A stretch of DNA of 64,000 bases from Rosellinia necatrix. Lineage: Eukaryota; Ascomycota; Sordariomycetes; Xylariales; Xylariaceae. The notes below the pieces were generated by a model. That model saw nothing but the letters and a program-made list of their open reading frames with translations. It was not told the origin of the DNA and did not search any database. The translations under genes and the position numbers were made by a program. How positions within the stretch are numbered: the first letter of the stretch is position 1; the number at the start of each line of letters is the position of its first letter. The DNA is taken from NCBI GenBank assembly GCA_021209875.1, contig JAGYVD010000006.1:1488001-1552000 (forward strand), given 5' to 3'. Below are positions 46,401-57,406 of the stretch, in pieces.

Positions 46401-47046
46401 TTGAATCCCGCTGCTCAAGTGAAATCGCAACCACCTGAGAAGGCTTTGTATTGACTAGCAGGGTAGTAATAGCCATGATGGACTGTCGTCTCGTGTTGTG
46501 GTTACGGTCACATCCCCCCGGCCCCCGAGATGCCACGGGGGCGGTATGCAAAGCGACAACGTGGGACGGGTTGGTCACTTGGCAAAAAAAAAAAAAGTTC
46601 GCAAGTTCGCTCCCCGATGGAGGTTGCATTGTACCACTACTTTTACACTCTATTTTTCCGCCGAGGTCTGGACGCTTCCTTCCCGCACGAGGGAGCAACG
46701 ACGGGCTTAGGGCGGAGAGGATCGGTCGAATCGATTGATCGGATCAGGCTGGTTACGACAACAGCCCTCGCTCGCTCGAAGGAATACTTAGAGTGCCTAG
46801 GTAGGTATCTAGATTGGGCATGATGACGTCAAATGTGTTCTGGATATCTTAGCTAATATTGAGGAATATGAAGAAGAATGACGATGTTAAAAAAAAACCT
46901 CACTCAGGATCTCTATCTCTCATGACTCTTGGATCAACACATACTTAAGTAACCTGATGCCTAGGTAATCCGTACCTCCTTCGGTACTTACATTAGGTAA
47001 GTCGGTAAGTCAGTAGATAGGTAGATACCTATAACATAGATAGAGA

Positions 47047-47151
47047 GATAAGCAATGAGATAGAGTCTCTTGTTTATCTCCGCGGCGTCTGCATTCGTCG
47101 GAATTGAGGCTTATCATTGGCCCGCCATCTTCGCGCTAAGGTCCCCTTATC
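47047..47151. promoter_or_regulatory. Candidate NIT2/AreA (GATA) and NIT4/NirA sites of nitrite reductase
   Basis: GATAAG at 47047-47052, TTTATC (GATAAA) at 47073-47078 abutting CTCCGCGG at 47078-47085, and CTTATC at 47110-47115 and 47146-47151. CTCCGHGG is the published NirA half-site consensus, and clustered HGATAR sites are bound by AreA/NIT2. The cluster lies about 725-830 bp upstream of the nitrite reductase start, as expected for nitrate-induced, nitrogen-repressed control. Matches are by eye. Confidence 0.55.
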
Positions 47152-47304
47152 AGCGTCCGACCCGCTAAAACCGCCTCGGATCTCACGACGTCGAAGGCCT
47201 ACCATCATCCACTCACCTAATAATCAGCCTCTATCAGCTGTGTTGCTCGCCGTTGCTCGTGCTTTCCGATCCGGACTGAACTCGGTGTCGGGAGGAGTGA
47301 TCCG

Positions 47305-47322
47305 TGGAGATGCACATCTCCA
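47305..47322. repeat. Dyad symmetry element, copy 1
   Basis: TGGAGATG-CA-CATCTCCA, an inverted repeat with perfect 8-bp arms. Its central 15 bases recur at 47579-47593. Confidence 0.7.
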
Positions 47323-47578
47323 ATGGCGGGTATTCATCGGATTTTGTCCAACCTAGCGGGGGGGGGGGACCAACACCGACCGACCAAATGCCGGGGTTGT
47401 GGATTGGGGACCGTGGGTTTCCCTTTTCTGCATTGCTCCAAGTTTCATCGGATGGTCCAATGAGACGTCATGCGAAGTCATATCATGGTATTGTCGATTA
47501 GCTAACGCCTCTCTCTTTATCCCGCTCGCTGTCGATTGGCCGATGCTACCTTCAGCAGGTAGGTCTGAGCCTTGCTCC

Positions 47579-47593
47579 GGAGATGCACATCTC
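47579..47593. repeat. Dyad symmetry element, copy 2
   Basis: GGAGATGCACATCTC, identical to 47306-47320. It is preceded by CTCC, making a CTCCGGAG palindrome, about 280 bp upstream of the nitrite reductase start. Confidence 0.7.
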
Positions 47594-47875
47594 AGAGATA
47601 TCTACGGCGACGGGGACGAGATGCCAGTCCCTCGATGGCGGCCCATCCCATTTAGTGAAACCACGTTGGTCCTCGTGCTGCCTGTGTCCCGTGTTCTCGT
47701 CTCAGCTCGTTTTCCTCTCTTCCCCGTAGCATTGCTCCCGATTTTTCTCTGTTTCTTTCTTGGTGAACCGTCTTGCCATTCCCTATTTCCATCGAACCCC
47801 TGTTGTGAAGTCGTATAGTATCGCCGTGACACTTAGCTGGCAGCTCCCGTCCCGGGTAGCCATCCCCATCACATC

Positions 47876-50800
47876 ATGGACAGCAGTAGGAGGAAAAGAC
47901 TCGTCGTCGTCGGCCTTGGCATGGTTGGAATCGCCTTCATGTAAGTGATGCTGGCGTAAAGGCAATCCTAAAGGACAAACCCAAGACTGATCCGACACCT
48001 AGAGAGAAGGTATTGAAACTAGACGCAAGGGCCCGCGAGTATGACATCGTAGTTATCGGCGACGAACCCCACTTTGCGTACAACCGTGTTGGCCTCACAA
48101 GTTTCTTCGACCACCGCAAGGTCGAGAACCTATACTTAAATCCGCGAGAATGGGTATGAGACCGCCTTCCTCAGAAACGACCCAGCGTGTCTCAAAAGAG
48201 CAACCCTAACAAGAAACATACAGTATGCAAAACATGCTACCGAGAACGAGCTCAATTACCATCTGAATACACTGGTCACCGAGATCGACTCCTCAAATAA
48301 GACGGTCACGTGTGCCAATAATGAGGTCGTCGCCTATGACATTCTGGTGCTCGCCACGGGCTCCGATGCCGTACTACCGACAAACACCCCCGGGCACGAC
48401 GCAAATGGCGTCTTCGTCTACCGCACCATAGACGACCTACAGAAGCTAATCGAATTCGGCGAGGTCCGCAAAGGCACGGTAGGCGCTGTGGTGGGTGGCG
48501 GGCTACTAGGCCTCGAGGCCGCCGCTGCTATGCTGGACCTGGAATGCTTCGAGAAAGTCAAGCTTATCGAGCGCAATAGGTGGGTGATGAGCCGGCAGCT
48601 CGACTCCGAGGCCGGGAATCTCGTCGTCGAGAAAGTAGCTGAGCTCGGCATCGACGTCATGCTGACAAGGCGGGTCGCCCGGATCATTACGGGCGGCGAG
48701 GGCAATAGCGTCACGGGTGTCGTGTTCGAGGACGGCGAGGAGATGGACTGCTCCACCATATGTTTTGCCATTGGCGTGCGTCCGCGGGATGAGCTCGCGC
48801 GGGGAGCGGGCATCCGGTGCTCCGAACGCAGTGGCGGCGTTCTCGTCAACAACGACCTTTCGACTAGCGTCCCCGACATCTACGCTATAGGCGAGTGCGC
48901 GAGCTGGGAGAACCAGACGTTTGGTCTTATTGCCCCCGGTATCGAGATGGCCGACGTGCTATCCTTCAACCTCACGCAAGCCAAGCTGCACCAGCCTAGA
49001 GCCTTCAAGCGGCCCGATCTCAGCACCAAGTTGAAGCTTCTCGGCGTGGATGTGGCCAGCTTCGGCGATTTCTTCGCCGACCGGGACGGGCCCAGTTCAT
49101 TACCCGTAAAAGCGGCGCGCAAAAAGAAGTCGACGTCAAGCCCAAACCGGGAGAAGCCGACTCCAGAAGTCCAGGCGCTCGTGTACAAAGACCCGTTCGC
49201 GCAGGTGTATAAGAAATACCTCTTCACAGCCGACGGGAAGTATCTCCTCGGCGGTATGATGATAGGTGACACGAGCGACTACATCAAGTTAGTGCCCATG
49301 GTCAAGAGCCAGAAGGAACTTGACATGCCGCCGTCGCAGTTGATTTTAGGCGCGAAGAAAGATGGTGACGACGGGGGTGATGACCTAGACGACGACACAC
49401 AAATCTGCTCGTGCCACAACGTCAGCAAGGGCGACGTCGTGCGGGCGGCCAAGGACGGCACCTGTAAGTCGGTTGGCGAGGTCAAGGCGTGCACCAAGGC
49501 CGGGACGGGCTGCGGCGGGTGTATGCCGCTGGTGACGAGCATATTTAACAAGGCGATGAAGGACATGGGGGCCGAGGTCAAGAACCACGTGTGTGCGCAC
49601 TTTAGCTACTCGCGCGCGGACCTGTACAACATTGTTATGGTGAAGCGGCTCGAGACGTTCGTAGACGTGATGCGCGAGGCGGGCAACGATCTGAGCTCCG
49701 ACGGCTGTGAGACGTGCAAGCCGGCCGTGGCGGGCATCCTGGCGTCGCTCTGGAACAAGCACGTCATGAGCGCGCCGCTACACGGCCTGCAGGAGACTAA
49801 TGACCGCTACCTCGGCAATATCCAGCGCGATGGCACCTACTCAGTCGTGCCGCGCGTTTCGGCTGGCGAGATTCTGCCCGAGCACCTCGTCGTCATCGGC
49901 GAGGTCGCCAAGGACTACAACCTGTACACCAAGATCACTGGTGGTCAGCGCATCGACATGTTCGGCGCCAAGAAGCAGGATCTCATCGACATCTGGCGGC
50001 GACTCGTCGACGCCGGCATGGAGAGCGGCCATGCCTACGCCAAGTCCCTGCGCACCGTCAAGAGCTGCGTCGGCAGCACGTGGTGTCGGTACGGCGTCGG
50101 TGATAGCGTGGGCATGGCCGTGCGAGTTGAGGAGCGGTATAAGAGTATCCGCAGCCCTCACAAGATTAAGGGCGGCGTCAGCGGTTGCGTGCGCGAGTGC
50201 GCCGAGGCGCAGAGCAAGGAGTACGTTTTGCCTTTTTTCCCTCTCGGTCCCCCCTCTCGGTCCCCCCTTCCCGCCCCTCCCCCCTATTTCCCCATCCTAA
50301 TTTTCTCCTTGAAAACAACGGAGAGAAGTGTATATATGCTAACGGCCCCGCAGCTTCGGCCTAATCGCCACCGAAAAGGGGTTCAACATTTTCGTGGGGG
50401 GCAATGGCGGCGCCGCCAGAGGTGGTCCCAATCCTGGACCGGTACCTGATGTTTTACATCCGGACGGCGGACAAGCTGCAGCGCACGGCGCGCTGGCTTG
50501 AAGCGCTACCGGGTGGCCTGCGGTACTTGAAGGAGGTGATACTCGAGGACCGGCTAGGCATCTGCGCGGCGCTCGAGGCGCAGATGCAGGTGCTGGTGGA
50601 CTCCTTCTTCGACGAGTGGGCCGAAGCGGTGCGGGACCCGGCTATCGCGGCCCGGTTCCGGCAGTTCGCCAACACGAGCGACACGCTCGAGACCGTCGAG
50701 ACGGAGCGCGATCGCGGACAGAGCCGACCCGCGTTCTGGCCCGCCGAGGCCGCGACCGACGACTTCGCCGGCCTCCGCGACCGCTGGTCCGCGACCGCAT

Positions 50801-51561
50801 GGCAGCCGGTGATCGAGGCGAGCTACTTTGCCGGCGCCGATGACGCGCCCGGCGGCGTCTCGGCCAACATCAAGCGCGGCGACACGCAGCTCGCGCTCTG
50901 GCGCGTGCGCGGCAGCTACTATGCCACGCAGCAGATGTGCCCGCACAAGCGCACCTTCGCACTCTCCGAGGGGCTCATCGGGCAAGCCGTCATCACGCCT
51001 CCGACGCCACCCGACACGCCGCCCTCACTATCCCCCCCGTCCTCGCCGTCCTCCGCCCACCTCGTCCCCGCCGACGCCACCACGGCCGCGACCGCGAAGA
51101 AGGGGGGGAAGGAGGAGGGGGAGCCGTGCGGCGACGCCCGCACCCCCTGGGTCTCCTGCCCGTACCACAAGCGCAACTTCGACCTCGCCTCGGGCGCCTG
51201 CGCCAACGACGCGGCCCTGTCCATCGCCACCTTCGCCGCCGAGGAGCGCTCCGACGGCCTCGTCTACCTCCTCCTGCCCCCCGTCGCCGAGCTCGACGCC
51301 GCCCTCGGTACCTCCCGCTGGAAGGTCCGGGCCGCCGACCCCTCATCCTCCTCCGCCGGGCCCGGCGCCTTCGCGGACCTCGACCGCAAGATCGGCTTCA
51401 AGGGCCGCAGGGCGAAGAAGGTCGGCGTCAAGCCCATCGCTGCCGCCGCCGATGGCCACGCTGTGCGCAAGACGACGACGATGACGATGACGACGACGCC
51501 TGATGATGGCAGGGCCGTGTTTTTGGGAGGCGGTGGATGCGGTGCTGCACCGGAGTGGTGA
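47876..51561 (+). CDS. niiA: NAD(P)H nitrite reductase (NIT-6/NiiA), apparent frameshift and loss of a conserved segment
   Basis: The enzyme reduces nitrite to ammonium with NAD(P)H via FAD, [2Fe-2S], [4Fe-4S] and siroheme in the cytosol. Exons are 47876-47940, 48003-48153, 48224-50220 and 50354-51561. GLGMVG (13-18) binds FAD and GGGLLG (about 163-168) binds NAD(P)H. BFD-type cysteines CSC and CGGC lie at about 466-504. Siroheme/[4Fe-4S] ligands are in CVGSTWC (about 687) and CVREC (about 727). The C-terminal Rieske site has CPHK and CPYHK separated by a low-complexity insert. In exon 4 the frame entering at 50354 reads FVGGNGGA and hits TGA at 50499-50501, while conserved sequence resumes one frame over at about 50413 ([12 protein letters not shown]). 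Roughly a dozen residues conserved in homologues between these points are absent. This is a deletion at a GGCGGCGCCGCC seam or an assembly collapse; if real, the gene is inactive. Confidence 0.9.
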
Positions 51562-52581
51562 TTTCCAACTTAACTCCTCTTCCCATCCCCCCCTACCCTC
51601 CTTTTGTTCATCCACTCCTATTCCTGCTTCTAGGGTTTTTCTTTCTTTCTTTTTTTTTTTTCGTCTTTTACCTTCCCCTCTTCCCCTCCCCCAGAGATTT
51701 GGCCTTTCGGCATAAAAATATGGCGAGGAGTTTAGCATTCTTGTTGAAAGGAAGCAAGGAAGGCGTAGAAGAAAGAGGGGAAAGGGAAAGGAAAGGAAGG
51801 GGGGGGGGAGGGGAGGGGGGCCAAAGTAAGAACGCTGCCCTACTCGACGCATAGTAAGCGACTTTGGTCCTGTCGATGATGATAAGACCGAGACAACGTT
51901 TGAAAGTAGACAGGTCTTTGCGAGATGTTTGGAGAAATAGGGCCCTGGCAGCCGTTCGAACCGTGCATACAATAGACAGTCTCCGCCACAACGATATTTT
52001 TGCTGTTAGTCGCTCTGAAGATATATGGACTATAGTATATGCTTATTGATAACGAAGCATAGACTTTCCCCTTTTGACTCTCAAGGATGTTGTGAATAGC
52101 TAGATTGAAATATACTAGCACAAGAGCAGAATACAACGGGGTATGTGCACTTGTCTAGTTTGGGACGCTGTAGTAGAATATCGTGGAGTGGCGTAAAAGA
52201 ACGTTGTTGTGCCCCTCTACTAAGCTTACGAGGGTTAATTGAACATGGATAATAAGAGACACGTTGATGACAGATTTTAGTACAAGACATTTATTTGTTT
52301 TCTTGTCACTACTGGGAATGGATAATGGTTCTCCCTTCCTTTTTGCTCCAGACGGCCTACGCCGAAGAGGTATATCTAACGAACCATGAAAACGCACAAC
52401 GTCATAGTTGATTGATTCCATTACACGACGAGTACAAGCTTCCAGGCAACATAGAAAGAAAGCTGGGAATCGGATGTGACAAGTCATCGGATTGTGCCAC
52501 AGAAGCCTCAATCTTTCGACGCTTCACCCAAAACTTCAAGTGGTGCCGCACATCGAAGACTGGGTATCAAATGGAGGGCCT
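51562..52581. other. Convergent intergenic region nitrite reductase / beta-tubulin
   Basis: 1.0 kb with a pyrimidine/T run at 51640-51660 and purine runs at 51750-51820, otherwise AT-rich 3' flank of both genes. No gene is seen. Confidence 0.5.
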
Positions 52582-54462
52582 CTATTCCTCCTCAGCGGGG
52601 ATCTCCTCTTCGTATTCCTCCTCCTCCTCATCAACACCAGCGTCCTGGTACTGCTGATATTCGCTGACCAAATCATTCATGTTGGACTCAGCTTCAGTGA
52701 ACTCCATCTCGTCCATACCCTCACCAGTGTACCAATGCAAGAAAGCCTTACGTCGGAACATAGCAGTGAACTGCTCACCAACACGCTTGAAGAGCTCCTG
52801 GATAGCAGTCGAGTTACCAACAAAAGTAGACGACATCTTGAGGCCACGAGGAGGAATCGAGCAAAGAGCGGTCTGAACATTGTTGGGAATCCACTCAACG
52901 AAGTACGATGAGTTCTTATTCTGGACGTTTCGCATCTGATCCTCCACTTCCTTCATCGAAACCTTGCCACGGCTAGTAAGAGTATCAAGTTAGCGATGGA
53001 GCGTGCCAAAGGGAAAGAGACTGTCGCTTACAAGATAGCAGAGCAGGTAAGGTAGCGACCGTTACGGAAGTCAGCAGCAGCCATCATATTCTTAGGGTCG
53101 AACATTTGCTGGGTCAACTCGGGAACGGTAACGGCGCGGAAAGAGTGGGCGCCGCGGCTAGTGAGAGGGGCAAAGCCAACCATGAAGAAGTGCAGACGGG
53201 GGAACGGCACCATGTTCACGGCCAACTTGCGCAGGTCAGAGTTCAGCTGGCCGGGGAAACGCAAGCAGGTGGTAACACCAGACATGACGGCGGAGACTAG
53301 GTGGTTCAGGTCACCGTATGAAGGATTGGATAGCTTCAAGGTACGCATGCAGATGTCGTACAGAGCCTCGTTGTCAATACAGAAGGTCTCGTCTGAGTTT
53401 TCGACCAGCTGGTGGACGGAGAGGGTAGCGTTATAGGGCTCGACGACGGTGTCCGAGACCTTAGGAGAGGGCATAACGGAGAAGGTGGCCATCATGCGGT
53501 CGGGGAACTCTTCGCGAATCTTGGAGATCAACAGAGTACCCATACCGGCACCGGTACCACCACCGAGGGAGTGGGTGATCTGGAAACCCTGAAGGCAGTC
53601 GCAGCCCTCAGCCTCACGACGCACAACATCGAGGACGTTGTCGACCAGCTCAGCACCCTCAGTGTAGTGACCCTTGGCCCAGTTGTTGCCAGCACCAGAC
53701 TGACCGAAGACGAAGTTGTCGGGTCGGAAGAGCTGACCAAAGGGACCGGCGCGGACAGCATCCATGGTACCGGGCTCCAGATCGACGAGAACGGCACGGG
53801 GAACATATTTGTTGCCAGCACCCTAGATAGCCGACGAATTAGAACATTCATTGCGAAGAGCTAAGATGGATTGGCAAACTAGCGTACCTCGTTGAAGTAG
53901 ACGCTCATGCGCTCGAGCTGGAGCTCGGAGGTTCCGTTGTAGCTGTTCCATGTGCGTCAGTTTACGTTTCCATTGATTGCCCATGCATCTTGAGATGGGG
54001 AACATACACGCCATTGCCGTCGAGGCCATGCTCGCCGGAGATTTGTTGCCAGAAAGCAGCACCAATTTGGTTACCCTATTGTGTTGTGTGAGACTCGATG
54101 CATCTTCGTCACGGTTACCGTCATCGCGGTGGATACGAGGGCGACTTACGCACTGGCCGGTCTGGAGGTGAACCTATAGATGGAGAAAAGCTCTGGTTAG
54201 CGGGATGCTCATGCCACACTTCTCCCTCTCTCGCCATCCGGGCGGATTCAACGAAGCCGTGCACTTCACGGCTACTACATGGTTCATCACGAACGACGCT
54301 CGCGCATCGGTGTGGAGACTAAAAATCTGGGCAAGGGGGGGGTTCGCGGGCGCGTCCAGGATAGGGCAGCAAAAATTGGCGAGGCTTGATTGGGTTGCCA
54401 AAGTAAACAGAGGGGGCGAGCGGGCACCAGAGGAGACGGGGAACACTCACAATCTCACGCAT
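52582..54462 (-). CDS. tub2: Beta-tubulin
   Basis: Exons 54451-54462 (12 nt, MREI), 54150-54173 (VHLQTGQC), 54008-54075, 53888-53942, 53032-53822 and 52582-52972 give 446 aa, the usual length. All five introns (277, 74, 65, 65, 59 nt) close the frame, and their positions match the classical benA/tub2 structure, including the tiny first exons. The GTP-binding loop GGGTGAGMG is at 140-148. The acidic tail ends [15 protein letters not shown]. Residues linked to benzimidazole resistance are wild type: His6, Tyr50, Phe167, Glu198 and Phe200. The protein polymerises with alpha-tubulin to microtubules for mitosis and hyphal transport. It is convergent with nitrite reductase. Identity is certain; I see nothing broken. 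Confidence 0.98.
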
Positions 54463-57406
54463 TTTGGCGACTTGGGGACTGTAGAATACAGGACACGAAT
54501 GAGGAGGATGTGTCGGGCAGAGGACGGGACGAGGAATAGCAGCAGCTGTGGTTGAAGAAGAAAGGGGAGGTTTAAGAAAGAGGAATGGGGAGCGGTGTGT
54601 TGGGAGACGAGAAGCTGGTTGTGGTGGAGAGGTGCGGGTGGACTGTTTTTGGTTGGTCAAATTGTTGTTAGATTGGTGTTTGGGAGAGGGACGGACCACC
54701 GCGCCCCCCAATCACCCCCAATCACCCCAATCGCTGGCAACTAGTCCCAGGGGCCAGCACAGAACCTCAGGAAGCCACCGCCCGAACAGGCAAAGGGTCT
54801 CCGCGATGCGCCAATCAGAGCGAGGCACCAGCCAGGTCCCTGTTGACACTTGCCGACAAAAACATCTTGCCCCGCTTTCCTTGAACGACCTTTCTTTCTT
54901 TCTAGTGTAACCACCTAACTACTACCTCTCTCGTCTAGGCAGACATGTACATTTAAGTAGGTAGGTGGGTTACCTGACGTACCTAAGTAGGTACCTAGGT
55001 ATTACTACTACCTGAGTACAGACACGAAATCTCCTCCGGTAGGTAGGTAGGTAGGTAGGTAGGCACTCACTTAATCATCCACCCGGAAATATGCATTTCG
55101 AGGTATGTATGATATCCACCTACTTACACTACACCTAAGCAGTAACTAATTTCCATCCCCGCGCTAAAACTACGATCGCCTATTGCATGCAGACCTGGCC
55201 GACAACACATCAATGATAGCTAATATGTATGTAACAGTGGGAAAAGGATGTCGACCCTTGTAGCTCAAAGCACGGTACTACGCTAGCCTAGCCTAGCCCC
55301 CTGTGCCCTCCCCTCAACCTTGAAGCTTGGCAATTTGGCCTCTCCCGATTGGTGAAAATCCCATCTCCAATCCAACCTCTCTCCTCCCCCTTTGTTCGGT
55401 TCGGACTCTGTACCTTTATAAGGCATTTCGTTCCAGCATTGCCTTTTTCGCCGCCTGTGCTGCACGAAGTTGATCTTATTATTAGACACTCCATGGCCTT
55501 ATATGGTGTTTCCAAGATCTCTGTAACTTGGTTTTTTTTTTTTCCTTTTTTATTAGACTGCTCTAACCTGAGGATTGGCTTGATATGATGTTGCTAATTG
55601 CAATTTCCGTAAGGTAATTTAGCTAGTCAAAACCGCAAGCTTTCCATGTGAAGCATATATCGTTTCAATGATATTGAAGAAGGTGAAGAAGGTCCTCAAG
55701 AGAATACCCGCATTAGCGAAATAAACAATTATAATTCTTCCGAAGAGGAATTTCCTCCAAGTTTTATTTATGTATTAATCAGGGCTGAAACGTAGGTAGT
55801 TGTACGTTTGGGTATGGTTTTTAGATGGAGATGGCCTTTTGTAGGTCTCTCGTATCTAGTGTTGTAACGCCAACCTGGTATTCTTCACTTGTTGTAAATC
55901 CGCTTTTGATATCGTCCCTTTTTCAAATTCGACTAATTAACGAAAATCTTTAGGCCAACAAGAAGGGTTTGTTAACCTAGATAGGTCGAGGGCTTCACAC
56001 AAGATTCCTAGACCGGCGGATTCCGTGACTTTATACTCGACGTAATTGCTGTTTAGATGCTGAGCTAAGTAGATATCGTTTCCCTCGAGGAGCCGAGTGT
56101 AGCGGTGACCTATTGCAGCTAGCCTGAAGGAGGTCCTGCTGCTGCCGCAGGACAAGGGGGCATGTGGACGGGTACAGCAGAGATTTCCCGAGGGCGTAAG
56201 AAGATATCAAACAGCAAAAATAATAGGGAGGGGAGGATAGTGCTACTAGAGAAATATTGTAGTAGTGCTTGCGTGTGCGTTTGAACTGGTAAATAATGCA
56301 CATAAATACGCCTCACTGGTGTGCAAGTCAGTCTTGGCCGTGTGTAAATCCATGCTTGCGCCCTTTCACCCTCAATATCAGATCCATTGCTTTTATTGAG
56401 AAAAGGTAAAGACAGAGGGCGTCAAACCCCTGCGAGATAAGTCGTAGCGGCTTCTCGGTGCTTCCATCACTTGTCTAGTTTCACCAACCCACCAAGTAAA
56501 CAAGTAATGCTCATTCTAACACACATATCTCTCTAGCCATACTTACTATTTCTCCAGAATAACTAATAGTGAACAGTTTGCAGATTACTATTTTCACTTG
56601 CGTAGCCTACAAGACAAATCTATCTTCAACCCCCCGCAAGACTTGCTGAAAGTCGGTGTAGCCAGGGCGGACGGGTTACGAGTCGCGACTGAAAATTAGT
56701 AGGTACATACATAGCTAGCACGGTTCTGACCCTGCTTCCATATCGACGCGTTGGTTGGCTCTGTCACTCTCGGAATAGGCTCACCAGTGCACCCAAGCCA
56801 AGGTATAGGTCATTCGAGGCAAGCTCAAAGGTTACAGCCAGCATAAAGAGGTGAGATGGTACTGTCAAAGAGTCATTAATTCGTCTTCATTATTTTACGT
56901 GATTCTATAGGCTTGGATGTCTTTTGTTTTGAATGCCCCGATTCATGCTCCAAGACCAGCCGAATGATAGATAAAACAGTATTCCCCGACACCTATGGAC
57001 ACGAGACTGACAGAGGAAAAACAAACAACAGGAATAGAAAATGCAACTGCTAGTGTGACTTTCGGGGAAATCCCTTGTCATTAGCGTCGTGAGATATCCA
57101 GCTCGTCGAAGTCGAAAACAAGACATCAAAGGTTCAGAGTGACGGCGGCACCTCGTGACCATTTACTTCTCCTCTTCAACATTTCTCGTTTTCTCGTCGT
57201 GTCATGCGATCTCTAAGATAATCTAGACAGTAGAGCGTGCTTCTCAGCTAGCGTGGGAGGCACTTAGGAAAGTTCGAAACCAACCCAGCGCTATGCAAAC
57301 CAAACAGATATCTTTACATATACACAGTCCCCACGACATCGGCCCTCTGTATTGTGAGGGCGGGTTGGGGATAGAGACACGTTCTTATGGCCGTGTCTTG
57401 GCAGGT
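54463..57406. promoter_or_regulatory. Beta-tubulin upstream region
   Basis: 2.9 kb between the beta-tubulin start and the stop of the next minus-strand gene. A CCAAT word sits at 54811-54815, 350 bp upstream of the tubulin ATG, and a TAGG/GGTA array at 54955-55065. The left part is the tubulin promoter and the right end the 3' flank of the next gene. No gene is supported between. Confidence 0.5.
55037..55063. repeat. (GGTA)n microsatellite
   Basis: Six to seven tandem GGTA units in the beta-tubulin upstream region, within a longer TACCTAAGTAGG-rich stretch from about 54955. Confidence 0.85.

Larger units (their letters stand above)
38689..47046. other. Very long gene-free divergent region (kinase / nitrite reductase)
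   Basis: With the promoter below, about 9.2 kb lacks any supported gene. Both strands contain only short frames without family resemblance or splice logic. It holds many tandem repeats (listed separately), TAGGTA/TACCTA words (41880-41960, 46795-46815, 46960-47040), poly-T/AT runs (44455-44505) and a 12-A tract (46585-46597). Unannotated non-coding transcripts or very long leaders are possible. Confidence 0.5.

Noticed and set aside
49385..50161. Minus-strand frames opposite nitrite reductase
   Set aside because: Shadows caused by GC-rich codon bias of the sense gene.
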